Assembly (NCBI GenBank): GCA_035995425.1
Contig: DASYKM010000095.1
Span: 6,372-70,371, forward strand
Direction of reading: 5' to 3'
Origin: CADEED01 sp035995425
Lineage (GTDB): Bacteria > Pseudomonadota > Gammaproteobacteria > Steroidobacterales > Steroidobacteraceae
Length of the DNA stretch: 64,000 nt
The notes below the pieces were generated by a model. The model searched no databases, was not told the DNA's origin, and saw only the letters and a list, made by a program, of their open reading frames with translations. A program made the position numbers and the translations under genes. Positions 46,174 through 54,220 of this stretch are shown piece after piece. How positions within the stretch are numbered: position 1 is the stretch's first letter; each line of letters opens with the position of its first letter.

Positions 46174-46634
46174 ATCGCCGCGAAATTTCGTTCCTGTTGC
46201 TGGGGCTCGGAGCCGGCGTTGCCGCCACGGTAGTTGCCGCGGATCTCGCCAGTCCGCCTACGCTTGCCTCTGGTGTGCACGCGTGGGAGTCCTTCCCCGT
46301 CGAAAAAACCGCGAGCGGCGAACGCCGCGCGGTGTTCGACTCCGCCACCGCCACCACCGACCGTCTCGAGACGCACATCACCACTTTGAATGCGGGGGCG
46401 GCCCCACACGCCGCGCATCGTCATCCGGATGAAGAACTGATATTCGTCCGCGAGGGCCTGATCGAGGCGACCATCAACGGCGTCACGCACCAGGCGCCCG
46501 CCGGCTCGGTGATCTTCTATGCCTCCAACGATCTGCATGGCATGCGCAATGCCGGTCCGGGTCAGGCGAGCTACTTCGTGCTGCGCTGGACTTCCCCGGG
46601 CAAGGAAGGTCCGAAGCCCGGCGGATCCAAGTGA
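46170..46634 (+). CDS. Cupin-domain protein, membrane-anchored or exported
   Basis: A 154-residue protein: an N-terminal hydrophobic segment (ISFLLLGLGAGVAATVVAA), then a single cupin barrel with the metal motif PHAAHRHPDEELIFVREG and second motif APAGSVIFYASNDLHGMRN. The two His, Glu and later His are all present, so it probably binds a metal. The start at 46170 overlaps the LysR stop (ATGA) and its own stop overlaps the MFS start (GTGA), so the three are tightly coupled. Enzyme activity, if any, unknown. Confidence 0.85.
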   Translation: MNRREISFLLLGLGAGVAATVVAADLASPPTLASGVHAWESFPVEKTASGERRAVFDSATATTDRLETHITTLNAGAAPHAAHRHPDEELIFVREGLIEATINGVTHQAPAGSVIFYASNDLHGMRNAGPGQASYFVLRWTSPGKEGPKPGGSK

Positions 46635-47887
46635 TCCAGACCACCGCCAACAACCCGGCGCCGGGCCTCTCCCGGCAGATGTTGTTTCTCATGTGCGCGG
46701 CCGCCGCGGTGCTGATGGTCACCATGGGCATCCGCCAGTCGCTCGGCCTGTACATCGCGCCGATCACCGCGAGCACCCACGTGGGATACGCCGCCATGAG
46801 TTTTGCGCTTGCCGTGGGGCAGCTCATGTGGGGCGTGGCGCAACCGGTGTTCGGCGCGCTCGCCGACCGCCATGGCCCGAGGCGCGCGCTGATCGTCGGC
46901 GCATTCATGTTAGCCGTCGGCGCGGCGCTCACGCCCTTCGCCACCAACGAATTCGCGCTGTTGATCACCGTCGGTGTCCTCATGGCGGCCGGCGCCGGCG
47001 CCGGCAGCTTCGGCGTACTCATCGGCGTGGTCGCGCAACGCGTGCCCGCCGCGAAGCGCTCTTTCGCATCGGGCTTCGTGAACGCGGGTGGCAGCCTGGG
47101 GCAGTTTGTTTTCGCGCCGCTCAATCAACTGCTGATCGCCAGCTTCAGCTGGACCGTGGCCATGTGGAGCATGGCCGTCGCCGCGCTCACCACGATTCCA
47201 CTCGCCAGTCCGCTCCTGCGCGACGCCGCCGCCGGCAGCAGCGCCGCCAAGACCAGCGGACAACCGGCGGCCAGTGCGCTCACGCTGCGCGAGCAGCTGG
47301 CGATCGCCGCGCGCGACAAGAGTTACTGGTGCCTGCACGCCGGCTTCTTCACCTGCGGCTTCCACATCTCGTTTCTCGTCACCCACCTGCCGGGAGAAGT
47401 GCGGCTCTGCAGCCTGCCCGCTTCGGTCGCGGCGGCGTCGCTCGCCATCATCGGTCTCTCGAATGTCGCGGGCAGCCTGACCGCGGGTTGGGCGGGCAGC
47501 GTGATGCGCATGAAATACCTGCTGTTCGCCATGTACTTCAGCCGCGCCGTGGCGGTCGCCATATACCTGGCCGCGCCCAAGACTTCGCTCACGTTCTATC
47601 TGTTCGCCGCGGTGCTGGGCTTCACCTGGCTCGCCACCGTGCCGCCGACGGCGGGACTCATCGGCAAGTTGTTTGGCGTGCGTTACCTCGCCACGCTGTT
47701 CGGGCTCGCCACGTTCACGCACCAGATCGGCGGATTCTTCGGCGCGTGGCTCGGCGGCAAGGCGCTCACCGCGTTCGGCGACTTCTCGTGGATGTGGTAC
47801 GCCGACATCGCGCTGGCGCTCGCGGCAGCGTTCATCAACCTGCCCATCCGCGAGGCGAAGCTGCGGCTGGCGGTGACCCCGGCCTGA
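46631..47887 (+). CDS. MFS transporter
   Basis: A 418-residue, 12-helix permease. The family A-motif G-A-L-A-D-R-H-G-P-R-R-A-L lies between helices 2 and 3 (about residues 77-89). The first half carries GIRQSLGLYIAPIT and the second half TFYLFAAVLGFTWLATVPPT and GVRYLATLFGLATFTHQIGG, as in the oxalate/formate and monocarboxylate-like branch. GTG start at 46631 overlaps the cupin stop. Substrate unknown; coupling to the LysR-cupin genes and the divergent hydrolase suggests uptake or export of a small carboxylic or aromatic compound. Its stop is two bases before a perfect palindrome. Confidence 0.9.
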   Translation: MIQTTANNPAPGLSRQMLFLMCAAAAVLMVTMGIRQSLGLYIAPITASTHVGYAAMSFALAVGQLMWGVAQPVFGALADRHGPRRALIVGAFMLAVGAALTPFATNEFALLITVGVLMAAGAGAGSFGVLIGVVAQRVPAAKRSFASGFVNAGGSLGQFVFAPLNQLLIASFSWTVAMWSMAVAALTTIPLASPLLRDAAAGSSAAKTSGQPAASALTLREQLAIAARDKSYWCLHAGFFTCGFHISFLVTHLPGEVRLCSLPASVAAASLAIIGLSNVAGSLTAGWAGSVMRMKYLLFAMYFSRAVAVAIYLAAPKTSLTFYLFAAVLGFTWLATVPPTAGLIGKLFGVRYLATLFGLATFTHQIGGFFGAWLGGKALTAFGDFSWMWYADIALALAAAFINLPIREAKLRLAVTPA

Positions 47888-47889
47888 CA

Positions 47890-47950
47890 CCTGAAAAAGG
47901 GGACATTCCTATTTTCCGCCGCGGAAAATAGGAATGTCCCCTTTTTCAGG
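47890..47950. repeat. Perfect 30-bp-arm palindrome, GGGGACATTCC family, copy 1
   Basis: Arms 47890-47919 and 47921-47950 are exact reverse complements around a single C. The outer part reads CTGAAAAAGGGGACATTCC, the same as in the copy at 50698-50756, while the inner part differs. It starts two bases after the MFS stop and its right end supplies the TGA stop of the convergent DUF1501 gene (47946-47948). It probably blocks read-through in both directions. Short palindromes with this GGGGACATTC core are, from memory, recurrent in proteobacterial genomes. Confidence 0.9.
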
Positions 47951-49208
47951 CGCGCACCAACCCATCCATCGGCCGCGCGTTCGCGCTGTCGGGAAAAACC
48001 TTGTTGTCCAGCGCCGTTGCCGACAAGCCGAGATGATCGCGCAACACGCCCTTCATCACGGTGCGCAGGTCGCGCGTCGGTTTGAGATCGCGATTCTCGA
48101 GCAGGTTCGAGCGCGCGAGGCCCGGCCAGTCGGCGAGCACACGCCCACCGGCCACCGCCCCGCCTAACAGGAAGGCCGCGGCACCGGTGCCATGGTCCGT
48201 GCCGCGCGTACCATTGATGGCCGCGGTGCGGCCGAACTCGGTGGCCACCAGCACCACCGTGTTGCGCCACACGGGTCCGAGCGATTCCTTCAACGCCGCC
48301 AGCGCCGCATCGAGGCCACGCAGGCGCAGCGCAAGCTGGCCCTGCGCGCCCCCTTCGTTGGCATGCGTGTCCCAGCCCGTGGTGTCGAACATCGCCACGC
48401 GCGGACCATCGTCGCGCTTGAGAAATCCAGCCGCGGCACGCGCGGTTTCCACGTAGCGCGCACCGTAGTTGCGCTTCTCTTTCGCGTCGCGCTCCACCGG
48501 GGTTGCCGACTTCGCGGACATCGTCAGCGCGGCCTCGTCACCCGCTGCCTGCGCCTCGCTCGCAATCGCGTCGCTGTCGAGCGCATCGGCAAGCCGCTGC
48601 GAGAGCAGCGGATCGCGCGCGTACATGTCCGTGATGCGCGCCAGTGTTGCATCATCGAGCGCCGCGATCCTGGTCGGCGACCAGGACGCCACTTCCGCCG
48701 CGCCACGCATCGCCAGCGGCACATTGGCGCCGAGGGCCACGCCCGCCTCGCGCGACTTGTTGGCCGGCATCGCCATCAGCGCCCGGTTGATCCAGCCGCT
48801 GGTCGAACCCTGCGGCCGCAGCTCACCGCTTTCGAGCACGTTCTGCGCGTCGAAATGCGAGCGCTCGCGATACGGCGACGCCACGGCATGCAGCACGGCG
48901 AGCTCCTTCGCCGCGAAGCTGCGGTGCAGGAAGGAAAGCGACGGATGCAAGGCGAACGGACCCTCGAGCGGCAGGGCGGCGCCCTCGCCCGATCTCGCCA
49001 ATGCAATCTGACCGCGCAGGCCGGCGTACTCCGGGTCGCCCACGGGAGGCACGGCCGAGAGCCCGTCGAGCGCACCACGCAGCAATACGAACACGAAGCG
49101 CGCGTCGGTGGGCGCATTGGCGAAGGCCAGCCTCGACGCCATGATTGTGCCGGCGCCGGCAAACAAGGAAGTTTCGAGAAACGATCGCCGCGAGAGTTGC
49201 TGTTTCAT
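47946..49208 (-). CDS. DUF1501 protein, Tat-exported
   Basis: A 420-residue protein with a twin-arginine signal (QLSRRSFLETSLFAGAGTIM). The body belongs to DUF1501, a sulfatase/phosphatase-like fold, with FVFVLLRGALDGLSAVPPVG, FDTTGWDTHANEGG and VLVATEFGRTAAINGTRGTD followed by H-G; these Asp/His residues suggest metal binding. The biochemical function of the family is not established. It follows the DUF1800 gene after four bases; this pair is a widespread conserved operon. The last codon lies inside a palindromic repeat that provides the stop. Confidence 0.9.
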   Translation of the reverse strand: MKQQLSRRSFLETSLFAGAGTIMASRLAFANAPTDARFVFVLLRGALDGLSAVPPVGDPEYAGLRGQIALARSGEGAALPLEGPFALHPSLSFLHRSFAAKELAVLHAVASPYRERSHFDAQNVLESGELRPQGSTSGWINRALMAMPANKSREAGVALGANVPLAMRGAAEVASWSPTRIAALDDATLARITDMYARDPLLSQRLADALDSDAIASEAQAAGDEAALTMSAKSATPVERDAKEKRNYGARYVETARAAAGFLKRDDGPRVAMFDTTGWDTHANEGGAQGQLALRLRGLDAALAALKESLGPVWRNTVVLVATEFGRTAAINGTRGTDHGTGAAAFLLGGAVAGGRVLADWPGLARSNLLENRDLKPTRDLRTVMKGVLRDHLGLSATALDNKVFPDSANARPMDGLVRA

Positions 49209-49212
49209 GTCG

Positions 49213-50655
49213 TCAACGCCTCATGAATTCGGGGGACGCCAGCAGCAGCGTCAACGCCTGCGCACCGCTCTCGGCGCGCGCAATGGCTTTGGCGGTGTCG
49301 TCGCTGAGCGTCGCGCCTAACAACTGTGGCGCGAGGTCGCGCGCATTGCGCGCATCGCCCATGCGCTGCGCCACCACGTCGGCCCAGGCGACCCGCTTGA
49401 GCAGCCCGGAAGATCCGTCCCAGTCGGCGCTGGTGTCGGGCCAGCCCGCCGGCGAGCCCGGCATGAGATTGCGCTGGCCCAGCGCTTCGAAAGCCTGCAG
49501 CGCGCGCCGCTTCTCGCGCAGCGGGATGCCGAGCGCGCGATAGGCGGAATAGATGTAGTCGGCCGGCGTCTTGAACTTCGCGAGCGGCTGCTCCCACGCC
49601 TCGGGGCACTCGATGAGCGCCTTGTATACCGTGGGCAGATGAGCTTTCGAATCGAGCCAGGCGCGCGTGATGCGCTCGACGGCCGCCGGTGGCGGGTCGT
49701 CGGCGATGAAATGCCGGGCGAGCTTGGTCGAGATGTGGCGCGCGGTCTCGCGACGCAGGGCGAGATCACGCAGGATGCCTTCGCCCTGCCTGATGCCGTC
49801 GTCGCCGTAACTCTTGCCTAACAAGTGCTTCGAGCCCGGCTCGTGAAAAGCCTCGCGAAAGTGAAATGCGCCCGGCGTGCCATTGTCGAAGGCAAGCTTG
49901 GCGAAGCGGCGGCCGTTGTCCTGGCCGCCGATCGACCAACCGGAGATGGCTTCGGCAAAAGTTGACACATCGGATTGGGTGTAACCACCGTCCACGCCCA
50001 GGGTGTGCAGCTCGAGGATCTCGCGCGCGAGATTCTCGTTGATGCCGGCCTTGCGTCCGTTGCCGCGTTTGCCGGCGAATTTTGCCGCCCGGGAATTGGG
50101 GCCCATGGACGCCTGGTTGTCCAGGTACAGCAGCATGGCCGGATGCTGCTCGACGGCTAACAACAAGTCGGTGAAATGCCCGGTGACGCGCGGACGGATG
50201 GCCTCGCGCTCCATGGCTCCGGCAAGTCCCAGCACCACGACCTTGTCGATCGACACCGCGAAATGATTGGTCCAGAACTGCGTGAGTCGTTCGAGGAACG
50301 GCCGGTCGGTGTCGATCGAATGCGAGAAACGCGCGAAGGCTTCGTCGATGTACAGCGGGCGGTAGATGGTCGGCAATTTGAGCGCCGTCTTCACGAGGAC
50401 CTCGTCGTCGCCCGCGCCCGCTTTTTTCTCCTTTCTCTGGGCGGCGACTTCCTTGCGCAGCTCGATGACCCTGGCCAGCGTTTCCGCCGAGGGCCGCAGA
50501 CCCTCGCCACTCAGCACCGGAGGGTCGCCCTTGAGCTGCGTCAACAGCCAGGCGTCTGGATCGGCGCGCAGCGACGGCAGTTCGCCCGGCCGGGCACCGA
50601 GGCCGAAACGGTTGGCGGCAATGGCCGCGGCAGTGTCTTTTCGCGTCGCAGTCAT
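49213..50655 (-). CDS. DUF1800 protein
   Basis: A 480-residue DUF1800 protein. It begins AIAANRFGLGARPGEL, the usual N-terminal signature; FWTNHFAVSID, GINENLAREILELHTLGVDG and Y-T-Q-S-D-V follow, then ISTKLARHFIADDPP and a C-terminal helical part. No export signal is visible, though its partner DUF1501 has a Tat signal, so co-export is possible. Function unknown in the family. It lies four bases upstream of DUF1501; the two genes together are flanked by the palindromes at 47890 and 50698. Confidence 0.9.
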   Translation of the reverse strand: MTATRKDTAAAIAANRFGLGARPGELPSLRADPDAWLLTQLKGDPPVLSGEGLRPSAETLARVIELRKEVAAQRKEKKAGAGDDEVLVKTALKLPTIYRPLYIDEAFARFSHSIDTDRPFLERLTQFWTNHFAVSIDKVVVLGLAGAMEREAIRPRVTGHFTDLLLAVEQHPAMLLYLDNQASMGPNSRAAKFAGKRGNGRKAGINENLAREILELHTLGVDGGYTQSDVSTFAEAISGWSIGGQDNGRRFAKLAFDNGTPGAFHFREAFHEPGSKHLLGKSYGDDGIRQGEGILRDLALRRETARHISTKLARHFIADDPPPAAVERITRAWLDSKAHLPTVYKALIECPEAWEQPLAKFKTPADYIYSAYRALGIPLREKRRALQAFEALGQRNLMPGSPAGWPDTSADWDGSSGLLKRVAWADVVAQRMGDARNARDLAPQLLGATLSDDTAKAIARAESGAQALTLLLASPEFMRR

Positions 50656-50697
50656 GGGTTCACTTCAGGCACAACGCGCGGCATCAGGCTGGGTTGA

Positions 50698-50756
50698 CTG
50701 AAAAAGGGGACATTCCGGTTTTCGGTCGCCGAAAACCGGAATGTCCCCTTTTTCAG
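50698..50756. repeat. Perfect 28-bp-arm palindrome, GGGGACATTCC family, copy 2
   Basis: Arms 50698-50725 and 50729-50756 pair perfectly with a TCG loop. The outer 19 bases CTGAAAAAGGGGACATTCC match copy 1; the inner bases (GGTTTTCGG here, TATTTTCCGC in copy 1) differ but stay complementary in each. Its right end supplies the stop codon of the TlpA-like gene (50753-50755); the DUF1800 start lies 42 bp beyond its left end. It may also terminate the upstream transcript. Confidence 0.9.
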
Positions 50757-51496
50757 GGCGCGGCCTTGCTGGTGCGCAGCAGCCCGTCGACCCAGCGGTT
50801 CAGCTGCGGCGCAATGGTGGCGGCCTCGAGCTCATCGCGCACACCTCCGAGCCGGGTCCCCAGCAGGCGGCCTTCGGCATCGAACAGCGCCAATGTCGGG
50901 AATGACTTGATGCGCATGCGTTCGACGAAATCCCGCGCACCGGCCACGACTCGCCAGCGAAGTTTGTAACGGGCGACGAACTCGCGCGCCTCCGGCGCTT
51001 CATCGAAGGTGACGGCGAGGAAATTCATGTCCGGCCGTGCCGCGGCAAATCCATTGAGTGGACCCACTTCGAGAATGCACGGCTTGCATCGCGCGAAGTA
51101 GAAACTCATGAGCGTGGGTTTGCCCTTGAGAGCCGCGACGCTCACGCTCTTGCCGGCAAGATCGCGCGATCTGAACGGCGGCATCACGCTGACCGGCGGA
51201 TAGGGTGCGGGACAGGCATTGGCAGCGCGCCGACGCGCGGTCGCCGTGACGGCAGTCCCATCGACGGCGCGATCGATATCCGCGATGGTTCCAGGTTGGG
51301 TCATCGCCGCCGCGAACCCATCGAAGCTCACCTTCGCGCAGTCGGGGCCGCGATAGGAAAGATGAACGCTCTCGCCCACGCCACCCAGCGCGCGCCGGAA
51401 ATCCGCTTCGGTAAACGACCCCGACGCGGCGGCGAACGCTTGCGCGCTCGAGAGCATCAATAGAACGCAACCTGCAGCCATACGCATGGCGCGCAT
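50753..51496 (-). CDS. TlpA-like thioredoxin-fold protein, exported
   Basis: A 247-residue exported protein. The start is ATG at 51496, overlapping the stop of the glycosylase gene (TAATG); the signal peptide runs MRMAAGCVLLMLSSAQAFAA. A Cys-containing N-terminal part (C53, C95) precedes a thioredoxin fold with MSFYFARCKPC, active-site C137-x-x-C140, then IKSFPTLALFDAEGRLLGTR with the cis-Pro. Such proteins reduce disulfides in the periplasm, often for cytochrome c maturation; two secreted cytochromes c are encoded nearby. The extra N-terminal domain is unrecognised. The stop lies inside a palindromic repeat. Confidence 0.85.
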   Translation of the reverse strand: MRAMRMAAGCVLLMLSSAQAFAAASGSFTEADFRRALGGVGESVHLSYRGPDCAKVSFDGFAAAMTQPGTIADIDRAVDGTAVTATARRRAANACPAPYPPVSVMPPFRSRDLAGKSVSVAALKGKPTLMSFYFARCKPCILEVGPLNGFAAARPDMNFLAVTFDEAPEAREFVARYKLRWRVVAGARDFVERMRIKSFPTLALFDAEGRLLGTRLGGVRDELEAATIAPQLNRWVDGLLRTSKAAP

Positions 51497-52071
51497 TATG
51501 GCGGAACGCTCATGAAAGGGCTGCCGCGCTCGATGAAGCGCAACCGCCGATGCAGATCGCGCGACAGTCCGATGCGCGTCGCCACCTGGATCATCGCCGC
51601 GCCCGGCATGTTTTCCAGCCACAACGGCCCGCCCGCGCACAGATCGACGCCCGACAGCTCGCGGCCGATGCCAAGAGCGGCGCACACCCGGCCAGGCCCG
51701 CGCGCCAGATCCACGAGCCGCGATGCCGGGCGGTTCGCGAGCATGAGATCGATGCCGTCGGTCGGCTCCAGCGCGCGGATCAGCACGGCGGCGCCCACGC
51801 CCTCCGTTTCGGCGGCCAGGTTCAGCGTGAGGCAGGTGCCATAGACCATCCGGACATAGGCAACACCGCGCGCTGCGAACAGCGGCGCATTGCTGGTAGT
51901 TAGTCCGGGGCGCGCGTAACCGGTGGGATCGCCGGGTGGATACGCTTCGGTTTCGACGATGCGCCCGGCGACCCGGCCCGCCGCGGTCGCGTGCACCAGG
52001 CGTTTGCCGATCAGAAAGCGCGCCAGCGCGACGGTGGCGACCGGCAGGACGCGGCGGGAGAGGCGCGGCAT
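51496..52071 (-). CDS. DNA-3-methyladenine glycosylase (AAG/MPG family)
   Basis: A 191-residue base-excision repair enzyme that removes alkylated purines. Catalytic E40 lies in RIVETEAYPPGDP; RMVYGTCLTLNLAAET and LIRALEPTDGID are further family signatures. The eukaryotic-type AAG fold is typical of bacterial homologues of about this length. I chose the ATG at 52071; another at 52104 would add 11 residues. Its stop shares a base with the start of the TlpA-like gene, an odd coupling of a DNA repair enzyme with a periplasmic protein. Confidence 0.9.
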   Translation of the reverse strand: MPRLSRRVLPVATVALARFLIGKRLVHATAAGRVAGRIVETEAYPPGDPTGYARPGLTTSNAPLFAARGVAYVRMVYGTCLTLNLAAETEGVGAAVLIRALEPTDGIDLMLANRPASRLVDLARGPGRVCAALGIGRELSGVDLCAGGPLWLENMPGAAMIQVATRIGLSRDLHRRLRFIERGSPFMSVPP

Positions 52072-52141
52072 GGGACGCGAGTATGGCACTATGCGTACAT
52101 CCATCCGACGCGCCATTCGATTCAGACAGGCTAAGGAGAAG

Positions 52142-53203
52142 ATGTTGAAGGGGTTCCTCAGAGTCGCTTTCGCGCCGCTTTGCCTGTCTCTGGTTTTCGG
52201 GGCCACGCTCGCCCGCGGCGCCGATCCGGCGCCCGCGACTCCTCCAGCAGCCGCTGCTGCCGTCGCACCCGCCGCCGGCGCACCCATCGAGCTGCCCGAG
52301 TGGCTTTTTCCGGTCGACCCGAATTCGCTGATAAAGAATCCGCCGCCGGTGAAGCTGGACGACATCGAGCCGCTCGACATTCCCGACAGCGATCAGAAAT
52401 TCACGCAGGCGCGCATCAACGATCCGTTCAACGCGCCCGACTGGCATCCGGCCGATCACGTCCCGATGCCCGACATCGTCGCCAAGGGCCGCAAGCCCGC
52501 GGTCATGGCCTGCGCCTATTGCCACACACCGACCGGTCAGGGACGTCCGGAAAATTCCCCGCTGGCGGGCCTGCCCGAAAGTTATATCAAGGAACAACTG
52601 CTCGACATGCGCAGCGGCAAGCGCAAGCCCAGCGGGCCGGAGGTATATAAACCGGGCTGGGCCATGCACGCGCTGGCGAAAGCCCTGACCGATGCGGAAA
52701 TCGACGAGAGCGCGAAATATTTCGCGCAGCAGAAATTGCGTCGTCGTCACTTCGTGGTCGAAAGCCTGCGCATACCGCGCGCCGAGCGGGCGGCGTGGAT
52801 CTATGAGGAAGTCGGCGGAACCGAGGACCTCGAAGGTCGCCTGCTGGAAGTCACCACCGAGCTTTCGCGTCACGAACGGCGCGACGATCGCCTGCAATAC
52901 ACCGTCTATGTGCCGCCCGGAAGCCAGGCACGCGGCAAGCGGCTCGCGACCACGGCCGAAGGCGAAGAGAAGGGAGTCAAGACACAGGTTTGCGCCACCT
53001 GTCACCTGGCCAGCCTGAAAGGCACCGACAAGATTCCGCCGATCGCCGGACGATCGCCTACCTACTTGCTGCGCCAGCTGCTCGCGTTCCGCAACGGCAC
53101 GCGCGTGAACGAGGTTTCGCCGCAGATGGCGCCGGTCGTGGAGAAGCTCACCCTGTCGGAGATGATCGACCTGGTGTCGTACGTCGGATCGCTATACCCC
53201 TGA
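52142..53203 (+). CDS. Secreted dihaem cytochrome c (c4-like)
   Basis: A 353-residue periplasmic protein. Start at 52142 has an AGGAG site; a signal peptide (MLKGFLRVAFAPLCLSLVFG) ends near A-R-G-A-D. A Pro/Ala-rich linker follows. Two haem sites are seen: CAYCH at 124-128 and CATCH at 284-288. Met ligands may be those in PEVYKPGWAMHAL and VSPQMAPVVEKL. The two c-type domains, G-L-P-E-S-Y-I-K-E-Q-L and PTYLLRQLLAFRNG, are spaced as in cytochrome c4, with an insertion between them. It likely carries electrons to an oxidase; the donor is unknown. Divergent from the glycosylase gene. Confidence 0.9.
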   Translation: MLKGFLRVAFAPLCLSLVFGATLARGADPAPATPPAAAAAVAPAAGAPIELPEWLFPVDPNSLIKNPPPVKLDDIEPLDIPDSDQKFTQARINDPFNAPDWHPADHVPMPDIVAKGRKPAVMACAYCHTPTGQGRPENSPLAGLPESYIKEQLLDMRSGKRKPSGPEVYKPGWAMHALAKALTDAEIDESAKYFAQQKLRRRHFVVESLRIPRAERAAWIYEEVGGTEDLEGRLLEVTTELSRHERRDDRLQYTVYVPPGSQARGKRLATTAEGEEKGVKTQVCATCHLASLKGTDKIPPIAGRSPTYLLRQLLAFRNGTRVNEVSPQMAPVVEKLTLSEMIDLVSYVGSLYP

Positions 53204-53216
53204 GGCTGATTGCAGC

Positions 53217-53714
53217 TCAGCCGCGCGGCACGCGTGTGTCACCGCCGGCGAGCGCATGTCCCAGATTGTCGATGAGCGAAATGGTACCGCGTTCGCGGCT
53301 GCCGCTGTCCTCGTAGCCGTCGAGAAATGCGTGCTGCTCGGTGACGATGAGCTTCGTGCCGTTGTCCTTGCCGTGGGCGACGAATTCCACGCTGGCGAGC
53401 GACACTGAAATCTTCTTGCCCTGCCAGTACATGTCGTAGGTGTAGACCAGGCGCCGCTCGGGCACGACGTCGAAATACAGCGCCTCGAAACGCGACTCCG
53501 AGCCGTCGGTGAATTTGCCGATGAGCCGGTCGCGGCCACCGACGCGCACGTCCATCTCGCGCACCTGCTCGGTCCATTTGTCGGCCGGGCCGTTGAACCA
53601 GCGCGCCTTGGCGGCGGGGTCTGTCCATGCCCTGAACAACACCGCCGGAACGTAGTTGAACGTGCGCTCGATGACGAACGAACTGTGCTTGATGGATCTT
53701 GCGTGCGAAGTCAT
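53217..53714 (-). CDS. SRPBCC (AHSA1-like) domain protein
   Basis: A 165-residue START/AHSA1-type protein with F-V-I-E-R-T-F-N-Y, LFRAWTDPAAKARWFNGPAD, a central V-G-G-R-D-R-L and a C-terminal helix. Such proteins bind hydrophobic ligands in a cavity; the ligand is unknown. It lies 19 bp after the ArsR-family gene, and ArsR-SRPBCC is a very common toxin-antitoxin-unrelated regulatory pairing in proteobacteria. It converges on the dihaem cytochrome gene with 13 bp between stops. Confidence 0.9.
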   Translation of the reverse strand: MTSHARSIKHSSFVIERTFNYVPAVLFRAWTDPAAKARWFNGPADKWTEQVREMDVRVGGRDRLIGKFTDGSESRFEALYFDVVPERRLVYTYDMYWQGKKISVSLASVEFVAHGKDNGTKLIVTEQHAFLDGYEDSGSRERGTISLIDNLGHALAGGDTRVPRG

Positions 53715-53733
53715 GACTTCTCCTTGACCGTGG

Positions 53734-54087
53734 TCATTTTCTCTTGCGGACCCGTCGGGTTCCCCTCGCCGTGGTTTCGCGCAGATAGTCGTCGAGACGA
53801 TCCAACCGCTGCTCCCAGTGCCGCCGATAGGGCTCCATCCACTGCGCCGCTTCGCGCATCGGCGCCGCCGAAAGCTTGCAGGGACGCCATTGAGCCTCGC
53901 GGCCCTGGCTGATGAGCCCCGCGCGCTGCAACACTTTGAGATGTTTCGTGACCGCCGGCAGGCTCATGTCGAAAGGCTCGGCGAGCTCGGTGACCGAAGC
54001 CTCGCCCGAAGTAAGCCGCGACAGGATCGCCCGCCGCGTGGGATCGGCCAGCGCCGCAAAGGTACTGCTGAGTTGATCGGCCGCCAT
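53734..54087 (-). CDS. ArsR-family transcriptional regulator
   Basis: A 117-residue winged-helix repressor: STFAALADPTRRAILSRLTS, then recognition helix SLPAVTKHLKVLQRAGLI and wing Q-G-R-E-A-Q-W-R. No metal-binding cysteine motif is present (the single Cys is in W-R-P-C-K), so it belongs to the non-metal SRPBCC-partner group rather than arsenic sensors. A perfect palindrome ACCAATTGGT lies 20 bp upstream and is its likely operator; the protein then controls itself and the following SRPBCC gene. Confidence 0.92.
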   Translation of the reverse strand: MAADQLSSTFAALADPTRRAILSRLTSGEASVTELAEPFDMSLPAVTKHLKVLQRAGLISQGREAQWRPCKLSAAPMREAAQWMEPYRRHWEQRLDRLDDYLRETTARGTRRVRKRK

Positions 54088-54107
54088 TCACAACCATCTT
54101 CTATTTA

Positions 54108-54117
54108 ACCAATTGGT
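54108..54117. promoter_or_regulatory. ACCAATTGGT palindrome, probable ArsR operator
   Basis: A perfect 10-bp palindrome, in an AT-rich context TTAACCAATTGGTAAA, sits 20 bp before the ArsR-family start and among probable promoter elements. Similar AACCA...TGGTT sites are known for ArsR-SRPBCC pairs. Lies between ArsR and the divergent dihaem cytochrome gene, so it might affect both. Confidence 0.6.
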
Positions 54118-54220
54118 AAATTACAGGAGCACCCGGCGTCGCGTCAATCCGGCGGAACATTTACGCCGCACCCGGCATTCCTACGGCTGGGAGCGAATTT
54201 ATTTTGACAGGGGATCGCAC

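Noticed and set aside
47934..48167. Short frames starting or ending within the palindromes (for example a reading M-S-P-F-S-G)
   Set aside because: These are translation artefacts of the palindrome and antisense DNA, with no coding support.
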